Assembly: GCF_900176505.1 (NCBI RefSeq)
Contig: NZ_FWYB01000012.1
Coordinates: 1-50,372, forward strand
Direction of reading: 5' to 3'
Origin: Pedobacter nyackensis
GTDB lineage: Bacteria; Bacteroidota; Bacteroidia; Sphingobacteriales; Sphingobacteriaceae
Length of the DNA: 50,372 nucleotides
Shown: one piece after another, positions 43,166 through 50,372 of the stretch
Position numbering within the stretch: the first letter of the stretch is position 1
How the letters are laid out: each line of letters begins with the position of its first letter
Notes under the pieces: model-generated
The model's database searches: none
The model's input: the letters and a program-made list of their open reading frames with translations, nothing else
Told to the model about the DNA's origin: nothing
Made by a program: the position numbers and the translations under genes

Positions 43166-44611
43166 ATGAAAGTATTAAGTATCATATTGGTCTTTTTTCT
43201 AAAAATTGGATCAGCAGATTGCTCACCGCAACCAGATGTAAAGCCAGTAGGCAGTATTACAATTACCGGGAAGGTCACGGGTCTTGACTCCACCATGCTG
43301 CATTCGGAGCTAGGCTTGAGTGTTTACACAGGCAATGATATAGATCTCAAAACTGGAACGCCTCGAGATGGATCTGTTTATCCTTTTGAAATAAAAAAAG
43401 GACATTTCTACTTAAAGATCCCTGTAACAAGTAAATATTCATATTTGAAATTCAGGCTTTTAAAATCAATCAATTTTTTATCTTATGGATTTCCTTTGAT
43501 CAAAGTTGGAGATAGCATAAATCTTGATATTGATGATTCAGAAATTTCTATTACGGGTAAAAACCCTCAGTTTTGGGATCTGCAAAAAAGAGCATATGCC
43601 AATAGCGTATTTCTTTCCGGGAGTCCTTCATCTGTAAGTGACATTTCCAGGCTATTTGCTAAAACGGATTCTTTGATCAACACATTCAGTTCAGCATTAC
43701 TTACTTACCCTGCTGATGAGGAATTAAAAAAAATACTGAAGATCAATATTGAATCAAGATTGAGAATGAGTTTGTTAAACAAATTTAAGGTGGTATCTCT
43801 TACTAATGACCTGTCCTCAAACACTTCAATTAGAACGTCCTTAGATAATTATTTTCAGGTTTGGAGTCGAATTAATGATCCGGTAGTACTAAATAATACA
43901 CCTCAGTATCTGGATGCTGTGTTGCTGTATTACCAGTTAAGAACTCTTTTCTCTGCAGAGCTCAGAAATAAGAAATTTAATCAACTGTATGAGGAAATAA
44001 ACAGGCATACGTCTGGTTTACTAAGAGATAAACTCGTTACTTATTTATTTTGGAAGAAGGCAGGACTAAGCGGTGATATGCAAACTTTGTTTTTTAAAGA
44101 ACTAAATAGAATTCAGGATGGCAACAGTAAAGAAATAATGACAGAGATACTGCATGCAAAGGTGAAAGGGGCAAAAGTGCCTGATTTTAAATTTGAAACC
44201 CTGGATAGAAAAAAGATATCTTTAACTGATTTTAAGGGCAAAATGGTAGTTTGTCATTTTTGGTTTATAAAATGTGGAGCTTGTGTCCGATTGGTAAAAA
44301 ATCTGGATCCAATTATTAAGAAATTCAGCAATGATCCCAGTATCATTTTTATAAACGTCAATGTTGATAAACAAAGAGATCTATGGTTGAAAAGTATTGA
44401 GGAGGGAACTCATACTTCAGATGTTGAGATTTCCCTGTTTACCGAAGGTCTTGGGACAAGTCATCCATTGATTAAACACTACGGTTACACAAGCTATCCA
44501 AAACTGATGGTTATCGGAAAGAACGGAGAACTCTTATCCTCGGATTTCCCTCAACCATCAGATCAGGAATCTGGAAAAGTGTTCGAAATGTTCTTGAGGA
44601 AAAATAGATAA
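43166..44611 (+). CDS. TlpA-like thioredoxin-fold protein
   Basis: The protein has 481 aa. The first 22 residues are a signal sequence ending SADC, possibly a lipobox. An unassigned 300-residue region follows. The last 150 residues are a thioredoxin/AhpC-TSA fold: GAKVPDFKFETLDRKKISLT, then CHFWFIKCGACVRLVKNLDP with the CxxC pair near residue 370, and HYGYTSYPKLMVIGKNGELL with the cis-Pro. It may reduce disulfides in the periplasm or serve the partner transporter. It is third in the SusC/SusD operon and ends at a strong terminator. Confidence 0.92.
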   Translation: MKVLSIILVFFLKIGSADCSPQPDVKPVGSITITGKVTGLDSTMLHSELGLSVYTGNDIDLKTGTPRDGSVYPFEIKKGHFYLKIPVTSKYSYLKFRLLKSINFLSYGFPLIKVGDSINLDIDDSEISITGKNPQFWDLQKRAYANSVFLSGSPSSVSDISRLFAKTDSLINTFSSALLTYPADEELKKILKINIESRLRMSLLNKFKVVSLTNDLSSNTSIRTSLDNYFQVWSRINDPVVLNNTPQYLDAVLLYYQLRTLFSAELRNKKFNQLYEEINRHTSGLLRDKLVTYLFWKKAGLSGDMQTLFFKELNRIQDGNSKEIMTEILHAKVKGAKVPDFKFETLDRKKISLTDFKGKMVVCHFWFIKCGACVRLVKNLDPIIKKFSNDPSIIFINVNVDKQRDLWLKSIEEGTHTSDVEISLFTEGLGTSHPLIKHYGYTSYPKLMVIGKNGELLSSDFPQPSDQESGKVFEMFLRKNR

Positions 44612-44613
44612 GG

Positions 44614-44651
44614 TAAATAAGCTCAGGGCAGTAAGGCCCTGAGCTTATTTA
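44614..44651. terminator. Strong bidirectional terminator
   Basis: TAAATAAGCTCAGGGC (44614-44629) pairs perfectly with GCCCTGAGCTTATTTA (44636-44651) around a six-base loop. It lies between the convergent TlpA-like and DUF6520 genes. Confidence 0.9.
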
Positions 44652-44661
44652 ATTTTAACAA

Positions 44662-44988
44662 TTATGGAAATGCCCAATATGATTCAGGATTCCCAGGGAT
44701 ATTGTTTGCTGGAATCGAAGAAGACGAGAAGGATGATACACCTGGATCCTGAGCGGTATTGTAACGCTGATGACATGGTTCATAGTCATCTACACTTTCA
44801 CATCCCCCGGTTGAAGGGAAAGATCCATCAGTAGAGAACCTGTTGTAAGTCAATCCATCAGCACTCAAAAGATACACGATTTCAAGCGCTCTTTTTTCTG
44901 GTGTAAACGAACTCATCGTTACTACACTTAACATTAACCCGAGACCTAATCCGAAGGCCATCAAGGGTGCTTTATTTATTCTATTCAT
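44662..44988 (-). CDS. DUF6520-family small exported protein
   Basis: The 108 residues start MNRINKAPLMAFGLGLGLML, a signal sequence with SVVTMSSF, and continue with a short Cys- and Gly-containing mature part (GCESVDDYEPC). This size and the start are typical of DUF6520 proteins found after MauE-like genes in Bacteroidota. Function unknown. It is downstream of the MauE-like gene on the same strand. Confidence 0.75.
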   Translation of the reverse strand: MNRINKAPLMAFGLGLGLMLSVVTMSSFTPEKRALEIVYLLSADGLTYNRFSTDGSFPSTGGCESVDDYEPCHQRYNTAQDPGVSSFSSSSIPANNIPGNPESYWAFP

Positions 44989-45092
44989 AATATTTGGTTT
45001 TAGGATCTCCTTTAAAATTTCAACCTGTACGCAGAGATGGGTTAATACAGGAGGTTCGGGTCACTCGCATGCCGGTAATGGGGCATGTGATA

Positions 45093-45548
45093 CTATTGTA
45101 TCCATACCTTTGCCCTCCTTTCTTTAAACTTTAGGTTTAGTATCAACCCAGTTGCGGCAACTGCCGTAACAAACAGGTTCAGTATTAAATTGGCTTCCCA
45201 ACTGCCCAATAGGCCTGCGCAGTTACATGGGATTCTGTTATAAACATCTAATAAGGCCAGGCCAACATAAGTAGTGTAAATGAGCATCATTGAACAACTA
45301 AGGATCATGCCGGTGAACCTGGTTGTGGAATAGACCAGTAATGCTGCAATCGTAATTTCAACAGCGGGTAGGGTATAAGCCAGCGCATTGCTAATGCTGG
45401 CAGAAAATACCTGGTTATTCATCTCTCCTTTAAAGGTGTTGAAATCATAAAGTTTTGATCCGGCCGAGAAGAGCCAGAACAGAATGAATACCACTGATAA
45501 TAAAATTATAGGTCGATCTGTTTGAAGAGAAGAGGTTTTCGTTTCCAT
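45093..45548 (-). CDS. MauE/DoxX-type redox-associated membrane protein
   Basis: The 151 residues hold four membrane helices (IILLSVVFILFWLFSAGSKLYDF; LAYTLPAVEITIAALLVYS; MILSCSMMLIYTTYVGLALL; LILNLFVTAVAATGLILNL), with the family motif NRIPCNCAGLLGSWEANLIL, where Cys-x-Cys is a likely redox pair. MauE-like proteins act with thioredoxin-like proteins in disulfide exchange. A dyad-rich region lies upstream at 45601-45661. Confidence 0.85.
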   Translation of the reverse strand: METKTSSLQTDRPIILLSVVFILFWLFSAGSKLYDFNTFKGEMNNQVFSASISNALAYTLPAVEITIAALLVYSTTRFTGMILSCSMMLIYTTYVGLALLDVYNRIPCNCAGLLGSWEANLILNLFVTAVAATGLILNLKFKERRAKVWIQ

Positions 45549-45600
45549 AGCTTTTGTTGTTTAATAAACTAAAGTTCAGGAAACAGGAAATGAATGCATC

Positions 45601-45661
45601 ACACATTTGTGGTAAACGTATCCCACATTTGTGGGCTTTATATCCCATAAATGTGGGATAC
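45601..45661. promoter_or_regulatory. Cluster of three CACATTTGTG-type dyads
   Basis: CACATTTGTG (45602-45611), CCCACATTTGTGGG (45622-45635) and TATCCCATAAATGTGGGATA (45641-45660) are three related dyads. GTATCCCACATTT and AAATGTGGGATAC are in addition perfect 13-bp inverted arms (45618-45630 and 45649-45661). The cluster is upstream of the MauE-like gene and downstream of the Crp/Fnr gene, whose product is a natural candidate to bind it (inference). Confidence 0.7.
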
Positions 45662-45678
45662 CGATGCTTATTAAGCTA

Positions 45679-46269
45679 TTATTTCCCTCTTAAACGGCGT
45701 AGGGTTTCTGGATTGATTTTGAGGTATTGGGCAATGTGTCGCATTTCGGCAAGGTTGTAGATGTTCGGATGCTCTGCCTCTAATTTCTGTACCCTATAAA
45801 TGGCAGATAGGTGTAAGTCCGCTTCATGTTCCTGCTGAAGTTTGCCGTAATTCCCTCTTATGTTCTCCGAAAGGGGTTCTAATTCAGGAAATGTAATTTT
45901 CATTGTTATGAAATCTGCAAAGGGCATCCCAACGAGCCTGGTGTCTTCCATAAGTTCGATAGCGCTTAGTGATGGCTCCCTGCTGAATAGGCCGGGAGTG
46001 GTATATAGAAAGTCCTTTTCAAACCAAAATTTGGAAGCGGTCTCTTCCAGTGTTATCGGGTTAACCCAAAACTCTATGGCAGATCCTTTATAGATAAAAT
46101 AGGCCGACTCCTGAATCTCCTTATAATTCAGGAGTCTTTTACCTTTCTTCAGATCGATCTCAAATAATTTCTTTTTTAATTCAATCTTCAGGGCAGTTGA
46201 GCATGCCGGATAGAAATGCTCGAGCTCTTCTATCAGTGAATTATAGGCTGGATTTGAACAATTCATCAC
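45679..46269 (-). CDS. Crp/Fnr-family transcriptional regulator
   Basis: The 196 residues contain a cyclic-nucleotide-binding-like barrel (YFIYKGSAIEFWVNPITLEE) and a C-terminal HTH (MRHIAQYLKINPETLRRLRG) as in Bacteroidota Crp/Fnr proteins. The usual cAMP-binding residues are not evident, so the ligand is open. It precedes the MauE-DUF6520 genes on the same strand and may control them through the dyads at 45601-45661. It is intact. Confidence 0.85.
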   Translation of the reverse strand: MMNCSNPAYNSLIEELEHFYPACSTALKIELKKKLFEIDLKKGKRLLNYKEIQESAYFIYKGSAIEFWVNPITLEETASKFWFEKDFLYTTPGLFSREPSLSAIELMEDTRLVGMPFADFITMKITFPELEPLSENIRGNYGKLQQEHEADLHLSAIYRVQKLEAEHPNIYNLAEMRHIAQYLKINPETLRRLRGK

Positions 46270-46281
46270 TTGATTTTAAGG

Positions 46282-46545
46282 TTAAAGACTGTTGGGCCTG
46301 TTTAAAATGTCCAATACGCTACTTTCGAGGTAAAAATTGGCTCCACCAACTTTTTTGCTGATTAGTTTGCCGGCCTGGACGTAATTGAATAGTGTTCGAT
46401 CGCCTTTTCGGAGCATCATTTTAGCAGTGTGACAATCCAGCCAGTTGTCCCTGGTGGACGCCTCTTTCATTAGACGTTGTTCTACTCTTTGCTCTTCAAA
46501 GTAAGTTTCAAGCAATAAGAGTATGCGTTTTAAAATTGCTATCAT
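46282..46545 (-). CDS. Excisionase-like helix-turn-helix protein
   Basis: The 87 residues contain WLDCHTAKMMLRKGDRTLFN and YVQAGKLISKKVGGANFYLE, the winged-helix DNA-binding (excisionase/MerR-like) pattern. It lies 12 bp from the start of the Crp/Fnr gene and just after the DUF6266 gene. Such proteins accompany many Bacteroidota genes and need not signal a mobile element. Confidence 0.75.
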   Translation of the reverse strand: MIAILKRILLLLETYFEEQRVEQRLMKEASTRDNWLDCHTAKMMLRKGDRTLFNYVQAGKLISKKVGGANFYLESSVLDILNRPNSL

Positions 46546-46562
46546 AAATCATGGATTGAGGT

Positions 46563-47204
46563 TTATAAAACTAGATTACCCAGGTAAATGCTGTTGCTGA
46601 CCCTTTTTCTATCGTCGGAAACGAATGACAGGTAGGCGTGGAGGTGCTTGCCTTTAACACCCGGTGAAAGTTCGATCAATTCTGTCTGCTCCAAAAAACG
46701 GGCACCAGTAAGTATGGTGTATGATTTTCCGGTTTCTTCTGCATGGATTAGCACCATTGCTTGTGCCCGTCTGTCGTCCCAGTTTTCAATCGGATCATAA
46801 TCCCAGGTAAAGCGTATGCCATTACCTTCGGCTAATGCCTGAGGGTTATTGGGCAATTGGATATCTCCCTCTGTTAGCCTTACCGCCGGGTATAGAATTT
46901 TGATATCAGGATATTCACCATGAAGCGCATTGAGCAACTGGTAAGACTTGGCGAGGTTGTTGGCGGTTTGGGGCAAACCCCTGGCTACGCTTTCAAAACC
47001 CATGCCTACAAAGCGTGTCATGCTGTTGATGAATTTGTTCACTACCGACATTCCTTTCCGGTAAAAAAGTTGCTTTAAAGATGGGGGGACTTTCGACTTT
47101 CTCTTTTTTGAGCGTACCATAGGTACTCCACAACGTACATAACCTTCAACATTTCCAACATTACCACTGATACCGCCTAACAGGCCATTCTTGATTCTTG
47201 CCAT
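46563..47204 (-). CDS. DUF6266-family protein
   Basis: The 213 residues begin MARIKNGLLGGISGNVGNVE and GYVRCGVPMVRSKKRKSK, the recognisable start of DUF6266 proteins, with a beta-rich C-terminal half (AMVLIHAEETGKSYTILTGA). Function unknown. An array of 11-bp-phased repeats lies upstream at 47314-47389. Confidence 0.85.
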   Translation of the reverse strand: MARIKNGLLGGISGNVGNVEGYVRCGVPMVRSKKRKSKVPPSLKQLFYRKGMSVVNKFINSMTRFVGMGFESVARGLPQTANNLAKSYQLLNALHGEYPDIKILYPAVRLTEGDIQLPNNPQALAEGNGIRFTWDYDPIENWDDRRAQAMVLIHAEETGKSYTILTGARFLEQTELIELSPGVKGKHLHAYLSFVSDDRKRVSNSIYLGNLVL

Positions 47205-47313
47205 AAGAGAGATTTTTTCCTAAAAGTAGGAACTAAGGTTTTGAATGTCAACCCGCTCGCTGTCGGTTTAAGTATAGTTTAAGGAAAATTGTTTGATGGT
47301 TAATTAACCGACG

Positions 47314-47389
47314 TTGGACGGATATTGGATGGGTTTGCCCGTTCAGTCTCCGTTCAATGTCCGTTCAATATCCGTTCAAATGCCGTTCA
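47314..47389. repeat. Five CCGTTCA units at an exact 11-bp period, plus an inverted copy
   Basis: CCGTTCA begins at 47339, 47350, 47361, 47372 and 47383, exactly 11 bases apart. Upstream, TTGGACGGATATTGGA (47314-47329) is an inverted version of the unit pair TTCAATATCCGTTCAA (47364-47379), 14 of 16 bases the same. The region lies between the divergent DUF6266 and 47565 genes. The one-turn spacing places all units on the same face of the helix. No gene is present in 47205-47564 otherwise. Confidence 0.85.
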
Positions 47390-47564
47390 ATATTTAGCTT
47401 CTTTGCGTTAACTGTAAAGAAACTTCAGGTAGTTGGTGGGTGCTTGTTTTTATGGCAATTATTTTAAAATAGTCAGCTTTTTTTAACATATGTCAAAAAA
47501 AAAGTCCTGATGATTTGATAATTTTGTAACAATCAACCGAATATAAATTAACGTTTCATCTCAA

Positions 47565-48254
47565 ATGAAAGAATTCAAGAACAGTTCTCTTATTCGTAAG
47601 GAGCTGATTAGTCATGCTTTTTATGACCAGTATTTTAATTACTTGTTAAAGATTTATCCTGATTCCGTCCGATGTTTTGCTCAATTGAAAGATAGATTAG
47701 TAGGGTACTATAGCCAGGGTAATCCCATTTTATTAAAAGCTGGTGCCATTAGCGATAAGAGTTGGTACGTATGCGAAGGAATGGTGATAGCCTACTATTA
47801 CGATCACAATAAGGTATTTTCGGTATATGCAATTTTTGAGGCAGGAGAAATAGCCCAACAGCCCGATAGCTTTATGACTGGGATGCCTAGTGATGTTTTT
47901 TTAATGGCTTGTCCGGATACCCATTTGCTGGAGCTTAGTGCCACAGACATTGAAGAGATTTATAAAATTTACCCGGGAACGGAGCATATTTCAAGAATGG
48001 TGCTTGCTTACCAATGGCGAAAGCTTCAGGACCGAGATCGACTGATGAGGTTTGAAGGTGAGGATCGGGTAAAGCAATTCTATAAAATTTTTCCCAGTGT
48101 GAAGCTAACTGATAAGAAGAAGATGATGCAAAAAATAATCAGTTCTTACCTGATTATAAAAGGCCCCACGCTAAGCCGACTTCGCAAAAAACTTATAGAG
48201 GAGGAAGATATTAGCGTTGGAGGAGGTGTAGAGCAATCGGAACTAAACAATTAA
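47565..48254 (+). CDS. Crp/Fnr-like protein, copy B
   Basis: The 229 residues show a barrel region (GNPILLKAGAISDKSWYVCE, GMVIAYYYDHNKVFSVYAIF) and a helical tail RVKQFYKIFPSVKLTDKKKM, then IISSYLIIKGPTLSRLRKKL. Unlike copy A at 35290 it keeps SRLRKK, the recognition-helix signature, so DNA binding is plausible. It precedes the HEAT-like gene by 16 bases. Confidence 0.8.
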   Translation: MKEFKNSSLIRKELISHAFYDQYFNYLLKIYPDSVRCFAQLKDRLVGYYSQGNPILLKAGAISDKSWYVCEGMVIAYYYDHNKVFSVYAIFEAGEIAQQPDSFMTGMPSDVFLMACPDTHLLELSATDIEEIYKIYPGTEHISRMVLAYQWRKLQDRDRLMRFEGEDRVKQFYKIFPSVKLTDKKKMMQKIISSYLIIKGPTLSRLRKKLIEEEDISVGGGVEQSELNN

Positions 48255-48270
48255 TGATAAAAAAAATATA

Positions 48271-49209
48271 ATGCTTATGAATGATTTAAAAACTTATCTC
48301 GAGGCAGTACGTGAAAATAGGGTTGATGAGCTGGAAGGCAAAATTGGATTACATATGTATGATGAGGTAGATCGGGAAGAATACCAGCATTACATTCCTC
48401 TACTGTGTAAATATATTCAATCTGAAAAGGATTATGTGTCGCTGAATGATGCTTATGAGGCTTTGTCAAGGATTCTTTTACCTGATACAAATCTCGAACC
48501 ATTAAAGGATGTAGTGCGTGGTGGTGGTAAGCAAGCCCGGGACTGGGCATTTAGGATCTTTGGCACGATTGATAATACTGAAAATGAACATTTTTTATTG
48601 GAAGTACTAAGTAGGACAGAAGACAAGGAAGAAATTTTCACCATTTGTGTAGCGCTTACAAAGATTGGATCTATTCGTTGTTTCCCGATTCTTCTGGCAC
48701 GCCTCTCATCAAATCGCTACCTTGATGAAGTTATTTACGATACTTTAAAGGAGGTGGCTGAAAAATTGAAAATGTTGCCTGAAGCGTGTGAGGAACTAAT
48801 GAATCCTTCGTTCTGGAAAACAACGTGGAGTGGATCTGGCAAGGAGTTTGTAGAATTTATGTCTGGGATACCAATTGAGAATATCAACCTCTATGACATG
48901 GACCAGTTGGCGGAAATTTATATAGAGGAAATGGAAGTGGATATATTTCCCCATAAGAGCTTTAAAGATTTGAGAATATTTTATTCTAAAGGGGGTATAC
49001 TAGAGGATAAAATAGAGGCATCATTAGAAAAGCTACATAAGTTGATTGAACAACTGCAATCGATGATTGCAATGGATGAAGTTTTAGAGGAAACAGGTGT
49101 ATCAGTAAGCAAGGGAACACTATCCGAAGATTTACTCGCGGAACTTAGATCTACGTATTTTACTACGAGACTGAGAAGACGTATTAAATTTGAAGATGAT
49201 GATTATTAG
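48271..49209 (+). CDS. HEAT-like helical protein, copy B
   Basis: The 312 residues are paralogous to the 242-aa protein at 34541 (see that entry for matching phrases) but with a full N-terminal region (LPDTNLEPLKDVVRGGGKQA, RDWAFRIFGTIDNTENEHFL). The pattern DWAFRIFGTID and RDWA suggests HEAT-like helix pairs with gaps. Another Met lies two codons in, and either start is possible. It follows the Crp-like gene and precedes the Rpn gene. Confidence 0.7.
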   Translation: MLMNDLKTYLEAVRENRVDELEGKIGLHMYDEVDREEYQHYIPLLCKYIQSEKDYVSLNDAYEALSRILLPDTNLEPLKDVVRGGGKQARDWAFRIFGTIDNTENEHFLLEVLSRTEDKEEIFTICVALTKIGSIRCFPILLARLSSNRYLDEVIYDTLKEVAEKLKMLPEACEELMNPSFWKTTWSGSGKEFVEFMSGIPIENINLYDMDQLAEIYIEEMEVDIFPHKSFKDLRIFYSKGGILEDKIEASLEKLHKLIEQLQSMIAMDEVLEETGVSVSKGTLSEDLLAELRSTYFTTRLRRRIKFEDDDY

Positions 49210-49324
49210 GACTACATGTGAATCTGCAAACAGACCATGATAGTTTTACATTCTAGGTATTGACGCCTGGAAAGCAAATCCTGATTTTGATGCCTGATTA
49301 CTTACGCTTCTTGGCATGAAAATC

Positions 49325-49388
49325 TTAAGGGTATCGCCATGGTAGTAGAATTACCCATTTCATTGCGTGTGTATTGCGGTACCCTTAA
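49325..49388. repeat. 13-bp inverted repeat in an intergenic gap
   Basis: TTAAGGGTATCGC (49325-49337) and GCGGTACCCTTAA (49376-49388) pair at 12 of 13 positions, the remaining one a G-T pair. Apart from it and the promoter at 49561, the 398-bp gap from 49210 to 49607 holds no gene I can support. Confidence 0.55.
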
Positions 49389-49560
49389 ATTATAGCAGGA
49401 ATGAGTCACATCTTAAAAAATGGCCCTGTGATTATCAGAATAAAATTTTGTACACATACCTGTGGTCAGCACTCAGGCATATTTAATTCTGTTAGCTTCA
49501 AGAGAAAGCGTAGATTTTCCTGAAGTTTAGCTGGTGTGGGCATAAAGATTATGATCGGAG

Positions 49561-49568
49561 TAACTTTG
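49561..49568 (+). promoter_or_regulatory. -7 element of the Rpn gene
   Basis: TAACTTTG lies 39 bases before the ATG at 49608, in a block of about 55 bases also found before the deleted Rpn copy at 35962-36015. The conserved upstream block suggests that the promoter travels with the gene. Confidence 0.55.
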
Positions 49569-49607
49569 GACAGATCCTTTTCATTAAGTGGAGTCAAAAA
49601 CATCCGT

Positions 49608-50372
49608 ATGCCAGAAGAGTTATATATTACTGTACCGATAAATAAGAAAAAAGGCGACCTAATTGAAAAGCCCCGAAAGAAAAATGATGAACTATTAAAG
49701 GGGGCTTTCGAAGAGAATTTTCCTGATTTCCTACGGTTTGTTTATCCTGACGCCGATCAGGTGTTGGATTTCAGCAAAGGGATAGAATTTATGGATAAGG
49801 AGCTTCATGCCATTATCCCCCATAGGGAGCGCAAAAAGGATAAACGTGTAGCAGATCTGTTGGCCAAACTCTATTTAAAAGACGGGACAGAAAAATGGGT
49901 TTTGCTTAATGTAGAAATTGAGGGTGGTAATGATCCTGAATTTGCTTATCGGCTTTATCAGTACAATTATCGCATTCGAGACCGATATAAAAAATCAGTA
50001 GCCGCAATAGCTGTTTTTACTGGAGATGAACAGCAAGACAGACCAACTGAATATAGAGATCACCTTTTAGGAACAGCACTTTCGTTTAAGTATTTAACTT
50101 ATCATGTTTTTGATCATGACGAGAGGACCCTTCTTGCAATACAAAATCCATTTGCGCTTATTGCGTTAGCTTGTCAAAAGGCACTACTTGAAGGTAAAAT
50201 TCCTGATAAGGAACTGGGTGATGAACGGCTTACCATCGCCAAAGCATTGCTGAACCATAATTACAGTCATGATAGAGTTATTGGTTTTATGGGATTCTTG
50301 AAAAACTTCATATTCATAAATAATAATGATATTAATCGTATTTTTGATCAACAGATTGAAATACTAACCGGA
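49608..50372 (+). CDS. Rpn-family recombination-promoting nuclease (partial, runs off the window)
   Basis: From 49608 the frame runs open for 255 codons to the window edge. It reads NDELLKGAFEENFPDFLRFV, then MDKELHAIIPHRERKKDKRV, ADLLAKLYLKDGTEKWVLLN, VEIEGGNDPEFAYRLYQYNY, the PD-(D/E)XK core of Rpn/transposase_31-type proteins, with catalytic Asp and the VEIEG motif standing for E-x-K/Q. RpnA-type proteins nick DNA and promote recombination. The C-terminal part matches the deleted copy at 36031-36389. The promoter segment is shared too. Confidence 0.88.
   Translation, partial: MPEELYITVPINKKKGDLIEKPRKKNDELLKGAFEENFPDFLRFVYPDADQVLDFSKGIEFMDKELHAIIPHRERKKDKRVADLLAKLYLKDGTEKWVLLNVEIEGGNDPEFAYRLYQYNYRIRDRYKKSVAAIAVFTGDEQQDRPTEYRDHLLGTALSFKYLTYHVFDHDERTLLAIQNPFALIALACQKALLEGKIPDKELGDERLTIAKALLNHNYSHDRVIGFMGFLKNFIFINNNDINRIFDQQIEILTG

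Noticed and set aside
46282..47204. Integrated element suggested by an excisionase-like HTH
   Set aside because: No integrase or attachment repeats lie nearby, and this small HTH with DUF6266 is a common chromosomal neighbour pair as I recall.
47339..47389. Possible CRISPR array
   Set aside because: The units are 7 bases at an 11-base period with no spacers and no cas gene; it is a short tandem array.

Overview
The window looks like accessory, low-GC chromosome from a Bacteroidota bacterium, most likely of the Sphingobacteriaceae (Pedobacter/Mucilaginibacter type). The evidence is a SusC/SusD/TlpA cluster, DUF6266 and DUF6520 proteins, MauE- and DoxX-like proteins, several Crp/Fnr-like proteins, and promoters of the Bacteroidota kind (TTG, about 20 bases, TAnnTTTG). 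No ribosomal or other core genes are present. All family names come from reading the sequence and from memory of the families; no search was run.

Layout. 1-5.1 kb: the end of an IS256-type element, a truncated DUF1016 nuclease, a secreted protein, a DoxX-like membrane protein, a broken 2OG-Fe(II) oxygenase next to an SDR oxidoreductase, and a LuxR-type regulator. 5.3-16.9 kb: a three-gene operon with a 490-aa exported protein, a 3051-aa protein of unknown family, and a 310-aa protein with four membrane segments and a C-terminal domain that strongly resembles the type VI amidase effector Tae1 (Tse1). 17.0-27.8 kb: a defence island. It holds MazG-like and nuclease-DUF2075 helicase genes, two HNH nucleases, and a divergent operon of Vsr, a C5-cytosine methyltransferase, a protein with two GHKL ATPase domains (MORC-like and histidine-kinase-like), and a receiver-domain partner. 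Outward-pointing ends of the same IS256-type element flank 96-27850 in opposite orientation.

27.85-30.4 kb is a graveyard: a deleted IS256 element carrying an IstB tail, then broken TOPRIM-like, HIT and HNH genes. 30.6-33.9 kb has two genes that together correspond to the violacein enzyme VioB. 34.5-37.3 kb has a HEAT-like/Crp-like pair, relics of a DUF1016 and an Rpn nuclease gene, and small regulators. Around 37.3-37.6 kb lies a candidate structured RNA with its own promoter, mutually exclusive stems and a terminator. 38.1-46.3 kb is the SusC/SusD/TlpA cluster and its neighbours. 46.3-50.4 kb has HTH and DUF6266 genes, an 11-bp phased repeat array, and a second Crp-like/HEAT-like pair followed by an intact Rpn nuclease gene that runs off the window.

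The strongest candidates for undescribed biology are the giant-protein/Tae1 operon, the restriction-modification operon coupled to a kinase-receiver pair, the structured RNA at 37.3 kb, and the duplicated Crp/HEAT/Rpn module.
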